From the NCBI GenBank assembly GCA_030386875.1, contig CM059562.1:64726201-64790200 (forward strand): 64,000 bases of DNA, given 5' to 3'. Positions 45,105 to 57,700 of this stretch are shown one piece after another. Position numbers and translations under genes: made by a program. The first letter of the stretch is position 1; each line of letters starts with the position of its first letter. This DNA is from Morinoia aosen. Lineage: Eukaryota; Arthropoda; Malacostraca; Amphipoda; Talitridae. The notes beneath the pieces are model-generated. The model saw only the letters and a program-made list of their open reading frames with translations. It was not told the origin of the DNA and made no database searches.

Positions 45105-46139
45105 ATACTTTTCTAGAGTGGTTTAACCCCTTCCCTGGCAGAAACGTGTATACTTGTTTTCACAAAATGTTCGTTTTTCAGTCATGGACGAGTATACTTG
45201 TCTAAAACTTTACCCTCAAAAACCAATGGTAAATGTGAAGGAAAGAACAATAATCGATTTTGGAAATTTTGATGCCTAAGCATAATTAATTAGATCGAAA
45301 TAAACTAGTTTTCTTCTATGCACTTTCCGTCTGAAATGAGTATTTTATTAGTTATAGCGGTAAATGACTCAATGCAACTCCAGTTTTTGAAGCGGATAGA
45401 AATTTATCGATCCTGTAGTATGGCAACACTGCAATGGAGTCTCGCTTCCAGCGCGATCGTCATCAGAGACGAAACTATCAAACCTACCACCATACCTCAT
45501 TGAATACTCATTTGACGAAAAAAGTGTATAGAAGAAAAGTTGTTTATCTTGATGTTATTACCATGAATCAAGCAACAAAAATTAAAAAATCGATGAGTAA
45601 CTGTTTATTCAAGCGCATTTGTCATCAAAGACGAAACTAAACCTACCGCTTTCTTGCAATATAATCATTTCAGATGAAAAGTGCATAGAAAGAAACTCGT
45701 TTATTTTGATTTAATTAATTATGTCAAGGCATCGAAAAGTCGGAAATTGATTGTTGTCCTTTCCTTCAGATTCACCAAACCAGCTACATACGTATATACT
45801 CGTGATTTTAAGCTTTTGTAAACCATTATATGTGTGAAACGAGTATTCTTGTCAAAATGTACGCCTGGCAGAGACGATAGGGTAGAGCTGTAGGATTTCA
45901 AGGACATTGTTACCTGACTTGCTCCGACAGACATTGACATCGGATGGGTGTTGTTTGTATCCACATTTCCATTCATTTTTTTTAGCATTTTCAAGTGTTA
46001 CACCTCAAATGTCTAGTTCAACAGAAAATAGTGAACATGAACCTTCCCTCGGAAGCTTGAATACTTCTGATAACTCTGCCAGTTCATCAGACAATGACTA
46101 TTTCTCGACGTCAGACAATGACTTATTTGACTCATTTCA
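45105..46139. other. Decayed TE region hosting a long-TIR element; possible piggyBac relic
   Basis: A TTAA precedes ccccttccctggcagaaacg at ~45,123, a start resembling piggyBac-type TIRs, but no clear right end was found. Cctggcagagacgat recurs at ~45,868. An 86-codon frame at 45,907-46,167 has an acidic Ser/Asp-rich stretch (SSSDNDYFSTSDNDLFDS) like N-termini of some piggyBac transposases. The evidence is weak. Confidence 0.25.
45228..45776. mobile_element. Short long-TIR element, copy 3
   Basis: The ends GGTAAATGTGAAGGAAAGAA and the complement of GGTGAATCTGAAGGAAAGGA are inverted repeats of at least 130 bp. The flanks are aaaccaat (45,220-45,227) and aaaccagc (45,777-45,784), 6 of 8 identical. 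Internally it resembles copy 1 (gcgatcgtcatcagagacga against the tttgatgacgatcgcac block), with the TIR core repeated in the interior. Confidence 0.82.
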
Positions 46140-46300
46140 ACTCTTTACGTTTGTAATAGGGGGTTAGCTTCCGTTATTAATTAAATTCCGCTTGGCGCGC
46201 GAAAGCCAACTTCAAAGTTTAATAATTCAAAAATAATGCATCAGCGAGCAGAATGTCATTGTTGTAAAACGTTCTTAAATGGGTTCCTTTAGTGATTTTT
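46140..46300. repeat. Dispersed repeat fragment
   Basis: tctttacgtttgtaataggg matches the palindrome inside the MITE at 35,883-36,010, including a ttggcgcgcg block downstream in both. Positions 46,213-46,297 match 211-295. Confidence 0.7.
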
Positions 46301-46809
46301 TGAAATAAAATTATTATTTTTCTTCATTGCATTAAACTTTACATTGACCCACTTTTTTGACATATGTTACCGTAAATTTTTTCCTAATCTGTAATTAAAA
46401 AAATCCTTTGTTACGGTCTTAGCACAGTCCTTCCGCGTTGAATAAGACCAAAATCACACTTTTACGTTGAAAATTGTTGAGTGAGATGAGTTTGGGACAA
46501 GTGTATTTATTTTTTCAATAATTGCAAAATAAAATTTTTTTAGTAAAAATCAAAAAATTTTATAGCTGCAAATGTGTGAGGAATTCAATTTTACATCTAT
46601 ATGTGAATTTTTATTCTCATAGGTGCAATAGAAAAGTGTACAGTGAAGTTTGAACAATGAGGTTGGATCCAGGGTAGTAGATTCTCATAATTCATGCTTT
46701 TCTATGGTTGTAGGACATTTTTCATTTTCTGTGGTTTCATATTTTGATATTTTATTTTTTTTTACAATGCACGTGCACCACCTTCATTCAACTCTCCAAT
46801 CGATGTGTT
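46301..46809. other. AT-rich non-coding spacer
   Basis: No gene or element was recognised. Confidence 0.5.
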
Positions 46810-46813
46810 TTAA

Positions 46814-47034
46814 CCCTTTAACGTCCGAATTTTTGTACTCATATTACCGTTAACACAACCACCGTCACTAAACTGGCGCTGGCATCAGGCAGTCACTATT
46901 ATCAGGATGAGATAGGAACTGCCACCCGACAGAGAACTTCAAAGAACACATTAGGGAACTAATTGAACAAGAAATACAATATATTGAGGGTATTTTTGAA
47001 AGAGGACACTGGTGTCCTCTGGGGCGTTAAAGGG
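46814..47034. mobile_element. piggyBac-type MITE (TTAA target)
   Basis: The ends CCCTTTAACGTCC and the complement of CCCTTTAACGCCCC are inverted repeats, flanked on both sides by TTAA (46,810-46,813 and 47,035-47,038). CCC ends plus TTAA are the piggyBac signature. The 221-bp element has no gene. Confidence 0.85.
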
Positions 47035-47038
47035 TTAA

Positions 47039-48223
47039 TAATATGTCTTTACTGCTGGTCATAGATAAGCATTTTCTGCTAATTCGATGTAGTATCTGGA
47101 ATTCATATTGTAAGAGATATGACAAAACTGTGAGTCTGACTGAAATTTGGCAACACTGTAAGTTGTTTACTTTGTTGTTATTCTCATGATAAGTCATTGA
47201 TTTCTATTCATGTGAAATGTCTGAAAAAATTATATAAAAACTAATATTTCCCATTTTCTCAAAAACTAAGGCCAAAATCTGAAAAGTTACGCAAGTAAAA
47301 TGTGTATTTTTATAATACATATGATGTGCAAATTTCAGAACAACCGGTCAAAAAATTAAAAATTGCTGGGTTGTCCTCCTTAACCTAACTTTAACATCAA
47401 AAGGAAACCATAGAGTAAAAGTGGTGGCAGATACCTACAATTACCTAGAGGAGCTTAGAAGAACAGCAGGAGCCACAGAATGGTATGCCTAAGGTGGAGC
47501 AAGGTGGAGCAATTCTGTGAAGAATTTCAACAATTTAAAACAATTTATTTACCATAAGTGATACAGCTATAGATTGTATCTTAAGGACAATATCCCCCAT
47601 AGGAATCCATGTTTTTTTAGACCATTTGAGAAACTAGGATTTTTGCTGCTATAAGAAGTGTAAGAGATCAAGTACATCTTGTGAAAAAATGACTCGTATG
47701 TTCACTCGTTCACCTGCTACCGGGGTTTGAAGAATGGGGGGAGGGGAGGAGGAAGTAGTATTTTATCATGCTACACCTCCCCCATGGCACTTTCTTCACG
47801 GCGCAACGTTGCTATGTCATCTCCTATGTCTCTGTATTGCTCTATGATTTCAGGGGTCTAACCTGATCCAAAAATGTAAAAAAAAATTAATTAAAATTGT
47901 TTACATGTCATTGTTTTGCCTATAATGAATACCTCAGACTTAATGATTTCAAAATCCTTCTTCTCCTACAGTTTTTGAACTAGTCATGATTTTGGTATCA
48001 TTGGATGCGGAAAAATGAGGCCTTTTATAGAAGCCCAATTTTTTTCTCAATTACTTCTTGTTCATTAGTTATAACATCATAAATCCGCATTTTTTGAAAG
48101 CTGAGTTTGCTCTCAAATTTTTTCATTTTTTTATTTAAAACAGAAAATTTGGGAAATACATTTGAGCTTCTATAAAAGCCCTTGTCTTTCTGCATCCAAT
48201 GATGCTAAAATCATCACTGTAGC
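47039..48223. other. Non-coding spacer with LINE A-like 3' tail
   Basis: No gene. Positions ~47,530-47,580 (aatttaaaacaatttattta) match the complement of the LINE A 3' tail at 28,738-28,780. A short open stretch before it (~47,410-47,490) reads RVKVVADTYNYLEELRRTAG and is not assignable. Confidence 0.5.
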
Positions 48224-48227
48224 TTAA

Positions 48228-49881
48228 GGGGATCATCCGGGTTTGAGACCTTTTTTCGTCCGATTCGTTTGAAAATTGGCCAGTATATGTCTTTTGTTAA
48301 AGTAAACCTTTTTTACTCCTGTAATTTTTTCGATTTAGGCCTTAGTTTTTTTTTGACGAAAAATGTGTTTTTTGTATATTTTTATTGATATTTCAGATTG
48401 GAACTCCTCCTTCAGTTTTGATGCTAGAACAAAAACAAAGACATTTTTAGAACCCTTGAAACATTTCTAACAAACGCTCGTTCAGTATTTTTCAAATTCA
48501 AATTTGTTCTATTTTTTCAAAAATTTTTTAAATTTCAAAAATCAGCAACAATTTTTTGGGTTTAGAGCTATATATTTCATCAAAGAATTCGAATTTGAAA
48601 AAGCCGAACGAGCGTTTGTTAGAAATGTTCCAAGGATTCTAAAACTCTCTTTGGATTTGTTCTAGCATCAAAACTCGAGGACGAGTCCCGTTTTGAATGG
48701 TAAAAAAAGAAAATTTTTGACTGCAGCCCAAAAATGAACTATGTCTATTGAATTTGAATATAACGAAAATTTTTTGTACATGTATGCAGTTTCCATGACC
48801 TATTTTGATGTACAAACAATGAGCAGCATTTTCCTTGTGAATTTGAAGTAAACATATAAGAAATATCGTTATTATGACTGAATAAAAATAATACATTTTA
48901 TTTCAGTACTCACCATGTTCAGACTTTTTCATTTTTTTTTGTCCGATTCGTTTGAAAATTAAATTGGCCAGTATATGTATTTTGTGAAAGGAAACCTTTT
49001 TTACTCGTGTCACTTTTTCGCTTTATGCCTTATTTTTTATTTTTTTGACGAAAAAAGAGTATTTCGGTACATTTTTTTTGGATATTTCAAAACGGGACTC
49101 GTCCTCGAGTTTTGATGCTAGAACAAAACCAAAACCAGTTTTAGAATCCTTGAAACATTTCTAACTAACTCACATTGGCTTTTTTTTTCAATTTGAAAAA
49201 TTTCAAAATTTTGTCGATTTTTTTCAAAATTTTTAAACCCAAAATTGTTTTTTGGGTTTAGAGCTATATATTTTTTCAAAGAATTCGAATTTGTAAAAAA
49301 GCCAAATGAACGTTTGTTAGAAATGTTCCAAGGATTCTAAAACTGTCTTTGGATTTGTTCTAGCATTAAAACTCAAAGACGAGTCCCGTTTTGAATGTAA
49401 AAAAGTCAACTTTTCACTAGAGCCCAAAAACAAACAAATTGGGTCTGAAAATTATCATTTTTGGTCTCCTTTTCACCCCCCTGGGGGGGGTTCTAGTGTC
49501 GGCAGGGCCATAAAATTTCATGGCACAATCACCCATCCCCTAAGGAACCTTTTTCAACAAAAAAAAATTGGGCCTAAAAATCACCATTTTCGGTCCCCTT
49601 TTCATCCCCCTGGGGGGGGGTTCTAGTGTCCGCAGGGCCATAAAATTTCATGGCACAATCACCCATCCCCTAAGGATCCTTTTTCAACAAAAAAAAATTG
49701 GGCCTGAAAATCACCATTTTTGGTCCCCTTTTCACCCCCCTGGGGGGGGGGAGTTCTAGTGTCCGTAGGGCCATAAAATTTCATGACACAATAACCCATC
49801 CCCTAAGGATCCTTTTTCAACAAAAAAAAAATTTTCAGTGGGGGGAGCCACCGGGGCCCTATGGGGCTGCGGATGATCCCC
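48228..49881. mobile_element. TTAA-flanked composite element (GGGGATCATCC family), copy 2
   Basis: The ends GGGGATCATCCGGG and CGGATGATCCCC are inverted repeats, flanked by TTAA (48,224-48,227 and 49,882-49,885). The interior holds two tandem units (~48,240-48,715 and ~48,930-49,430), each itself palindromic (ttgatgctagaacaaa ... tttgttctagcatcaaaac), then a triple 129-bp tandem repeat. The 0.48 kb relative at 21,906-22,386 has one unit. No transposase frame is present. Confidence 0.82.
49438..49825. repeat. ~129-bp tandem repeat, three units
   Basis: Each unit has aaaattgggcctgaaaatca, a ttggtccccttttcac block, a cccccctggggggg stretch, agtgtccgcagggccataaa, and a cccatcccctaaggatcc end. 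Units differ by a few substitutions and by G-run length. Confidence 0.92.
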
Positions 49882-50082
49882 TTAAAAACTGTTTGCAGAT
49901 ATACATTTTGAACCATCCCCGAAAAATTTCGTTTTATATAAATGTGCCGTTTTCTTTGAAAAAAATCACATTTTTTCATAGACAATATAGATTCCAAATT
50001 GCATTTCCTATCGGTTACCAAATTTCATTGCTCTAGGTCCAATAACAAACAGAAAGATCAGGAAGGGGGACGCTGTCCTTAA

Positions 50083-50294
50083 CACTTTGACTGTGACGTG
50101 AGCCACCAGTGGGACACGGAAGTAATTTTCATAATGCTGCTGAACAACCAATAGTCGTAAATTCAATTTTTCAATCTAAGCTAAATGAAGGCACCATCCA
50201 GTTCATGTTTGGTATTTCCAAAATAGTTTACTACAATTTATTTTAAATTTGAGTTTGGCATTGAATTTAATATTTAGTAGTTGCAGTCAAAGTG
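50083..50294. mobile_element. Second TTAA-flanked MITE (CACTTTGACTG ends)
   Basis: The ends CACTTTGACTGTGACG and the complement of CACTTTGACTGCAAC are inverted repeats flanked by TTAA (50,079-50,082 and 50,295-50,298). 212 bp, no gene. Likely a piggyBac-type MITE, different from the 46,814 element. Confidence 0.82.
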
Positions 50295-50298
50295 TTAA

Positions 50299-51629
50299 GC
50301 CAAGAAAATTGTGTGAAACCGTCCTATTTTGTATTTGTTTGAGAGGAATGAACTGGAAGAAAGGCTCAGACTACTGTTAGCCATCTTATTAATTTCAAGT
50401 TGTTAGGCATAGAAACAGAAAGGTTTTGTGAGCAGAAAGCTTTTTTTTCTAGTTGAAATGTGCATTCAAATGAATAATGCTTGTAAAATCTGAAGAAGTA
50501 CATTACGAGCAATTCTAAAACAGAATATCCATTGAATGCATATTCAGGTTTTATGGAATATTCATTTCTATGTGCAGTTTCGGTCATGGATGTGGAATAG
50601 CATCCATTCAAAGTTTATTTGTGAAGACACTAAATTTGAACATCTCATGGAAAATCAATGTAGACCACATACTGTGCACTCCTAAATGGCATTGCATCTT
50701 AGCAAAGTTATAGTTTTTATGGCTCTTTGACAGTATACCTAAAATTTTGCAATTCAATTTATTCACTAAGTTGCTTGTTATAATTATAATTAGTAGGTAA
50801 TAAACTTGTAACTAGCTATTATTTTCACAGAAAATAGGTATTTATATTTTCAATTCATATATTGCTCAAAGCTAACCAATTTAGACCATATCTCAGCTTT
50901 TTATCTATAAATCATTTTATTATCAATCAGGTCTCGCTAAATTTGACTTTGAGCTGTATCTTCAAGGAAATACTACATCATCTTCCTAATTGCATGTGTG
51001 GTGATACACCCTCTGGAAAAAAGTACCTATTAAATTATATTATGCAATACATATATATTGGTGATATTTATGTTTGAAATGAAATAAGAAACTTGGCTGG
51101 GGATCAAAAAATTTTAAGCTCTGGAATCTAACCCAGCAATCTCAAGCTTAATGGAATCAAATGTAACCTTGCATTTCTGCTCTTGGGAGGAAATGGTTAC
51201 GTTTTAGAATTGATGAAGTCAAGTCTAACCTTTCATTAAAATAGTGTATACTAAATTGCTTATATTTTTTTAATTGATATGTTTTTTCTTTAACAAATTT
51301 GTTAATTCTGTATATTTACTATTAATATTATATTGCAAGGATTATTTTGGAATTTTGTGCTGGACTGTTGCAGTAATGAATTGATTTTGAAGACCTTGAT
51401 ATTCAGGAAGACCGAAAAGACTATTCTTGGCATTTAATAAAGTAATCCTGGTCATTTGAATTTTTTGGCTTATCGTGGATTAATTTTGTATAACCAGATT
51501 TAATCCACAAAGACTGGCAATGGTTTTTACTCCAAAGTGTATCAACAGCAGTCAGTAGATTGTGAGATAATGATCTGAAAATCTGTCATGCTAAGGAAAA
51601 GCTTTTATCTAAACTGTTTTTTTTTTCAG
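50299..51629. other. Region upstream of the first MPPE1 coding exon
   Basis: No coding exon was recognised. A pyrimidine-rich tract and cag at 51,610-51,629 form a good splice acceptor, so this is probably an intron of the 5' UTR, with the promoter and first exon further upstream and not identified. Confidence 0.45.
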
Positions 51630-51649
51630 ATTTTAAAGTGTTCTGTGGT

Positions 51650-51772
51650 ATGAGGGTATTTGCTCAAAGAATTGGCTTTCATAAATCTGCATTCATTTTA
51701 AAATTGCTTGGCTTTACGTTTTTCACACTGTTCTATTGTGAATTTCTTCATTATTATGTCACCATAGTCAGA
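51650..51772 (+). CDS. MPPE1: MPPE1 coding exon 1
   Basis: 41 codons, MRVFAQRIGF..., then a hydrophobic run (FILKLLGFTFFTLFY) and CEFLHYYV, like the N-terminal anchor of the family. The acceptor ends at 51,629, so 20 nt of 5' UTR precede the ATG in this exon. The donor is GTGAGT at 51,773, phase 0. Confidence 0.85.
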
Positions 51773-54700
51773 GTGAGTAGTATGTGTTGCGCAAAGCTTC
51801 ATTTCATTTAATATGTTGTAAGACCTAATTTGATATGTTGAAGTGTTTTTGAACTAATCGTAATATTTTAATATGTAGTGTTAATAAGTCTTAATTTGAA
51901 GTATTATTTTTATGGTCCTCTTAAGACTTGAATTTTAATAATTCTGTGATAGCTCTAATGACACTTGGTCTTCTGTTTGGGATCAAAAGCATGTGGAAAA
52001 TTATCCTGTTGTGTGTGATAAAGATAATTAATGATCATAACGAAGGCCTTGGCAGCTGTTGCCTTGCACACTTCCAAGTTTCAGCTTATAGCTTTAGTTT
52101 GCCTAGCATTAATGTAAATCATTTTTGTTGAAGAAAACAGGCTTTTTTGAGAAACAGCCAAGAAATGTCAGTGATATTTCAATAGGATTTGTTTTTTACT
52201 GCAGGCTGTGATTGCAGTAATGTTGAGCAAAATTGGAAATAGATATGTCACAATTTTGAAAGTTCTTGAATTTATTTTCATTTTATGTGAGGCAGGGAAA
52301 GCAGAAAATATTTTCTTCATACTTCCCATACCCATTGAGCAATAGTTTTCTTGGCTGACTTATTGCTATTTAAATTTATTTTTAGCTGATTGTACAATTG
52401 AACAACAGCAAGGTCTACTTATCTAGACAAGGATTCATTTTCAGGGCTGATCATAAATAGCCAACGTATTCATGTGGTATGTTAGTCTTAGTGTGTCAGG
52501 CTGTAATGTAGCAATCTCACATTCTTAGCTGGCCCAGACTTATTTGTTATTGTATTCTTGTCGTTTTACATAGGAAAGAAATTGGTTAAATATCTGGGGC
52601 TAATATTTTTAAATTAATGACTGGATTCTTGTGTTTTGTTATGATAGTTTATAATTGAAAAAAATATGATTTCACTAGACTCCTCATACATTTTATTGAA
52701 GTACTAGTCCACCCCCCTTTATTTGAAATTAAAAAGAGGGCGAAATGAGAGAAAAGCTATAAGAAATATAAAAATACAATCTCTCGAGAGTTAATGAGGG
52801 CTCGTGAACACGGTCCGTCAAAATGTATAGGACTGGAGCTTGGGTAGCAAATACGCTCATCACACACTTTCGGCTGGCTTTGGACAGACAGACAAACCGA
52901 CGTACGCGGCTCTTAATATAGTATAGATTGGCTGTGTAGAAGTATGAGGGATGTTTTTAATCTTGTGATGTTGCTAGTGGTGGATGTCATTTTCAATTAT
53001 AATAGTTCTTCATTATCAAAAAATGCTGGAACCAAACGTTGTGACAATATTCCAACTGTATGGGTTGTGGAAAAGATATAGCAGTGAAAAAATTGGATTT
53101 TATTCCAAAAAATTTTTTTGATTTTAATATATTCTTCATAGAGATAACATGTATCATTTACATGGCTACCATGCTATGATTGGTTAAAGCATTAATATCA
53201 CCTAATTCATTTCAATAGTTATAATAGGGATTTATTCTCAGTTTTGAGTGGTATTGTGTGGGTAGTTGTGCTCTTCATAAATCTGAGTTGAAAGTCTTGA
53301 ATTGAATGTTTTTAAAGTTTACTTGTTATTCATTTAGTCAAGAGAAAATTTTCTCTTGTGTTTGTATCAGATGAATAGACCTGCTGATATCTGACTTATA
53401 AGATGTATTTACTATTTATTCTATTTATCTTATAACCTCGTGGTATAACTGTAGACTTCTGAATTTTGTTTTTCATTGCTGGGTAGATAAGTTACTAGAT
53501 ATTGGCAGAAGTGATGTTTTTAGTAAGGTCAAGCTGTTTTTTAGCTATTTATAGAATTGTTTCATTATAGAATATTTCACATTTTAGAACATTGCTATTA
53601 TTTGCAAAAAATTTCCACTATGCATGCTCTTACCAGTAAATATCTTCTAACATAATTCTTCCTTGAATTTGCTTGGTCTTCTTTTTGATGGAATGTTAAT
53701 TCTATACATCACTTGATGTGAGGATGTATGATTATCAGTGCAGATGGCCTCATGTTGGGTCTGCGGCTCCTCAAGAGGACGTGGTGAGAGCCATGGTGGT
53801 GGCTGACACACATCTCCTCGGCTCCAGGAATGGCCACTGGTTTGACAAACTTCGCAGGTGAGGCCTCACTCTCAAGTTCTCTGTTAATTTCTAATCAATT
53901 TTTGAGTTTGAATCATATTACATATTGATTATTTTTTGAGTGCATTTACTTTTTTTTACTTGAGTCATTTTGTGTGTTGGATAATATTTATCTTGGTAAC
54001 TCGTTTTAGTAAAAAGAAATGACTCTTTGGTTGCTGTAAATATTATCCCAAAATCATACCTATTAATGGAAAAAAATCCTCCAATCAAAATCTCTTAACA
54101 AATATCTTAATGTGCAGAAATTAGTGCTGACTTAATTTTTGTATTTCTTAAAGGTCTATTTACTGCTTTTCATGCTTTTTCTCTACTCATTTACGTTAGT
54201 ATGAGGAGAAAGATTAACATTTTCTTTTGAGGAACTTTTTTAACCCTTTGTCTACCAATGGTAACTTGAATGCCAAGATGGCTAGTGTTTCCAGTTTAGG
54301 GCAACAAATAAAATTTTGAAGTTATTCAACTGGTAGTGGAACATTTCAAAATGAGTAACAAAATTAGGGCTGTCAATAACAATAATGAAAACATTTTTTT
54401 CACACATTTTAGAAGAAGGTTAACATTAGAAATTTGCTAATTATTTGCTCTGAGTTTCTCATATGATCCATTTATCACATTTAATATTTTTTTTTAATTA
54501 CCCTAGTAAATTTTTCAATGTATTCATATTCTGATGTTTTTGAAAAATATTTAATTCATTATTTTTAATGTAGAAAATCAATGGTACAGTCATATCTTGC
54601 TTTATAAAATTAATTTGTTCCAGAAGTGGTTTTATAGTAGGATTTTTTATAAGTAGAGTTGTATTTTACATGTAAAAGGCCGGATTTATTCTAAGGCCCC

Positions 54701-57700
54701 AATACTACTCCTAAACCCTTTATAAATTATAAGAGTATACCTATTTTGTATGAAGTTTATGTTAGATGGAAAATAAAATTATTTATTAAACCATTATAAT
54801 GAATAAGACATGCAAAGCCTTTACCATTGGGGTTGGGCAACTATGCCCAAGATACGCTAGATAGAGTGATTACTTAGTGAAGTGAAGTTTGTGGTGGATG
54901 AGGGAGGTGGAGGCAAACATTTGGCAGCTCCGGTTAACAATGGTAACTCTGTCCTTTATGCGTGTTGGAACTCTGTGACAAACGAGGGTCAAAGGCACTA
55001 AAAGCATCATGGGTATCATGGAGATGCAGCTTCCTCCTAGCCAGTGGGAGGTCTGGGGGGTGTTGGGAGATAGCCAATGAGAGAGCAACACTATTGCACC
55101 AATTTCAAATCAAAGTACAGGATGCTACAAATGTATTTACGTTTTACGCCTGCAAAGCCAATGAGCATTATTTGAATTTTTGAGATTATGCATTTCATAA
55201 CTTGGGTTTTCTTTTGTATTCAGAGACAAAGACAAAAATTTTACATAAAGACATTTCATAACTAGAGTATTTATTAGTTGGGTCTTTCATCAAATATTCT
55301 TCTTGCTGAGCATACATTTTCATGAATTGTTTTGAGATCATTGCAACCTTACTCCACTAGATTAAGTAACAAGTTCAAATTGAATACACATAAGGTGTAA
55401 AAATAAATTCATTTCAAACATTACTCTTTAGGGGTCATAGTAAATGCAATAGGTTTAGATTAGTTGGTTTATCTATTCTTCACTATGGGGATGGGCACCT
55501 GAAGGGGCAATAGTGATAGCCCACCTTGGGAATAGATAGGTTTTTGGATAGGTTCATTATTCATGTTTATTGTGCTTCTTTTAATTTCCTTTTCTTTCTA
55601 AACTTGTTGTTTTTATGTGCAGGGTATCCTGTGTGATAACACACCCTGTGCATTGATTTCCTTTGTTTTACATTTCATACTAATTAGTCCCTTCTCTTTG
55701 CTCTCTACAGATCTCACCAAGGTACCTCTTCCTGTATATGCAATTGTTCTCTGGAAGGGTATTACTACTTCTTATAATAGTTTGTTTTAGGCTATTTTCC
55801 CCAAGAGTTGAATGCATCTACAAATAATGTAGCCGTAATCACTCTTATTTACATCCGAGTTGAACTCAATGAACAACTCAAATAGCAATGCATGATGTAT
55901 ACACTGCAATTGATTTTTACCATGAATCACACAGTACCAGCATCATGAATCTCTCCTTATTTTTTCTAATGTGATTGTCTCCATTAACTTCTGTGTTTGG
56001 TCATTTCCAGAGAATGGCAGATGCAGCAAGCCTTCCAGACTGCTGTGTCCTTACACAGCCCTGATGTTGTTATTTTTTTGGGTGAGACCTTACTTCCAAA
56101 AACTCATGTGTGCATCAAAGTGAAAACGTTTCTTATGTTACTAGTTATTTGCAGCAAGGAAGCTATAAAATAATTGTAACTTGGTTTTGTGGTATCCTCA
56201 AAGTTCATGTGTGTATTCCAATATCAGGTAAAAATTGTGTTATGTATTTTAAGAATTTCGATTTCATTTTAACATACCGCAATCTGGCAATGGCAAATTT
56301 TTTGTAGATATCTGCATTAGGGATATGTTATTTTGAGATTTTTTACCAATTCTTGTTTTGTTATTTTTTGTAACCAAATCTGAAAATTGGCAGTTTCTGC
56401 AGCTTTCGTAACAGTTAACAGTTAAACTAAAAGTTAAAACTACAGCTACAATAGTTTGTGATAAGAATGATGCTATCACATCTCACCAACATGATCCATT
56501 TAATATGTATAACTGTAAAAAAAAATTTGCAATCTCAATTTTAATGAATTTGCCAAAAAAGTTTGTTGAATTTCCATTGATCATTCTATGAAATGATGAA
56601 GAAAAATTCAGTATATGTAAAAGATCATGTTTTACACCAATATGTACTGGCATACTCTTGGTTTTTTGAAACAGTTGTGCCAAAATAATTAATTGATTGA
56701 ATATAAGTTTATTTTAGCCTCTTATTACAACATAGATGTACAAAGTGAAGAAGGATGCAGGCATAAATTATAATGGAGTTGAGGAAATGGGGAATCGATG
56801 CACAAGGTGTGTTCTTGCACATGATCCCCTGCAGACAAAACAGTAAGTTGAGAAGGAAGGTTAGGAAATAAGATAAAAGTTTAAGAAGTCAGAGGTGCTA
56901 AATAACAGGACAACAGTGAACAAACCAAAAAATGATGAAAATGCCTATCTAACTCTTAGCTCAGGACTTCACATTTTCCCACTGGGAGTGCTAATTCCTA
57001 TCGATAAAATAGCTGAAGGGTGGGCCAAAATAATTCTCATCTTATTTTGAAATAATTCATCTAATTGATGAAAATGAGCCCATAAAAGCACTAAAATAAA
57101 AATTTAATCCTGTGCTCAACACTAATGGAAATGGTAAAAAAAAATTAAAACACTCTATTTTGAGACAACATAAGATAGCCATGATGCAATTGTTTCAAAA
57201 CAATAGGAAGACTTTCTCAGTGGAATACAACCATTGTGTCTATCAAAATTTGTGCTTTCAGGGGCAAGATGTGATGCTGAAACTAACCTAAGCTTTCTCT
57301 GTTCAAATAGAACATTTTTTGTCTCGTCTTGCTATGAGATATTTGTTTCAAGCTCATTGGTGTTTTCTTTCAATACCTATAGATAGTCTTTTTCAACTGT
57401 AATCTTGTTTCATAAGCTTTGTTCAATCTAGCTGTTCATATGTGCAGACTGTTGGGACAAACCTTGTTTAAAGATTCTTTGTTTCCTTAATTCTATACTA
57501 AATGATGCTTTCCTCATTTTTTTGAAAGCATTTTGATTGTGGCTTGGCAGAAACTAACTTATAATCTAATCCAAAAAGTTGGAGTATTTCTCACCAACAA
57601 TAAAATCAAATATGAAACCTTAATCAAACCTGTTCATATTTGGCACACACCCATTGTTTGTTGTTCGTTGCACTCTCACTATGTAGTTGAAGTTTTTTTT

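Noticed and set aside
45907-46167. Definite piggyBac transposase N-terminus
   Set aside because: Only an acidic Ser/Asp stretch supports it. No catalytic region follows and the right TIR is missing, so it is kept only as a low-confidence remark.
47400-47490. Short coding exon (RVKVVADTYNYLEELRRTAG)
   Set aside because: About 27 codons, no splice sites in agreement and no family recognised. Probably a repeat fragment or chance.
54587-55280. Complete pogo/Tigger-type element in MPPE1 intron 2
   Set aside because: The left end looks right (TA then cagtcatatcttgc), but no matching inverted right end or TA duplication could be located.
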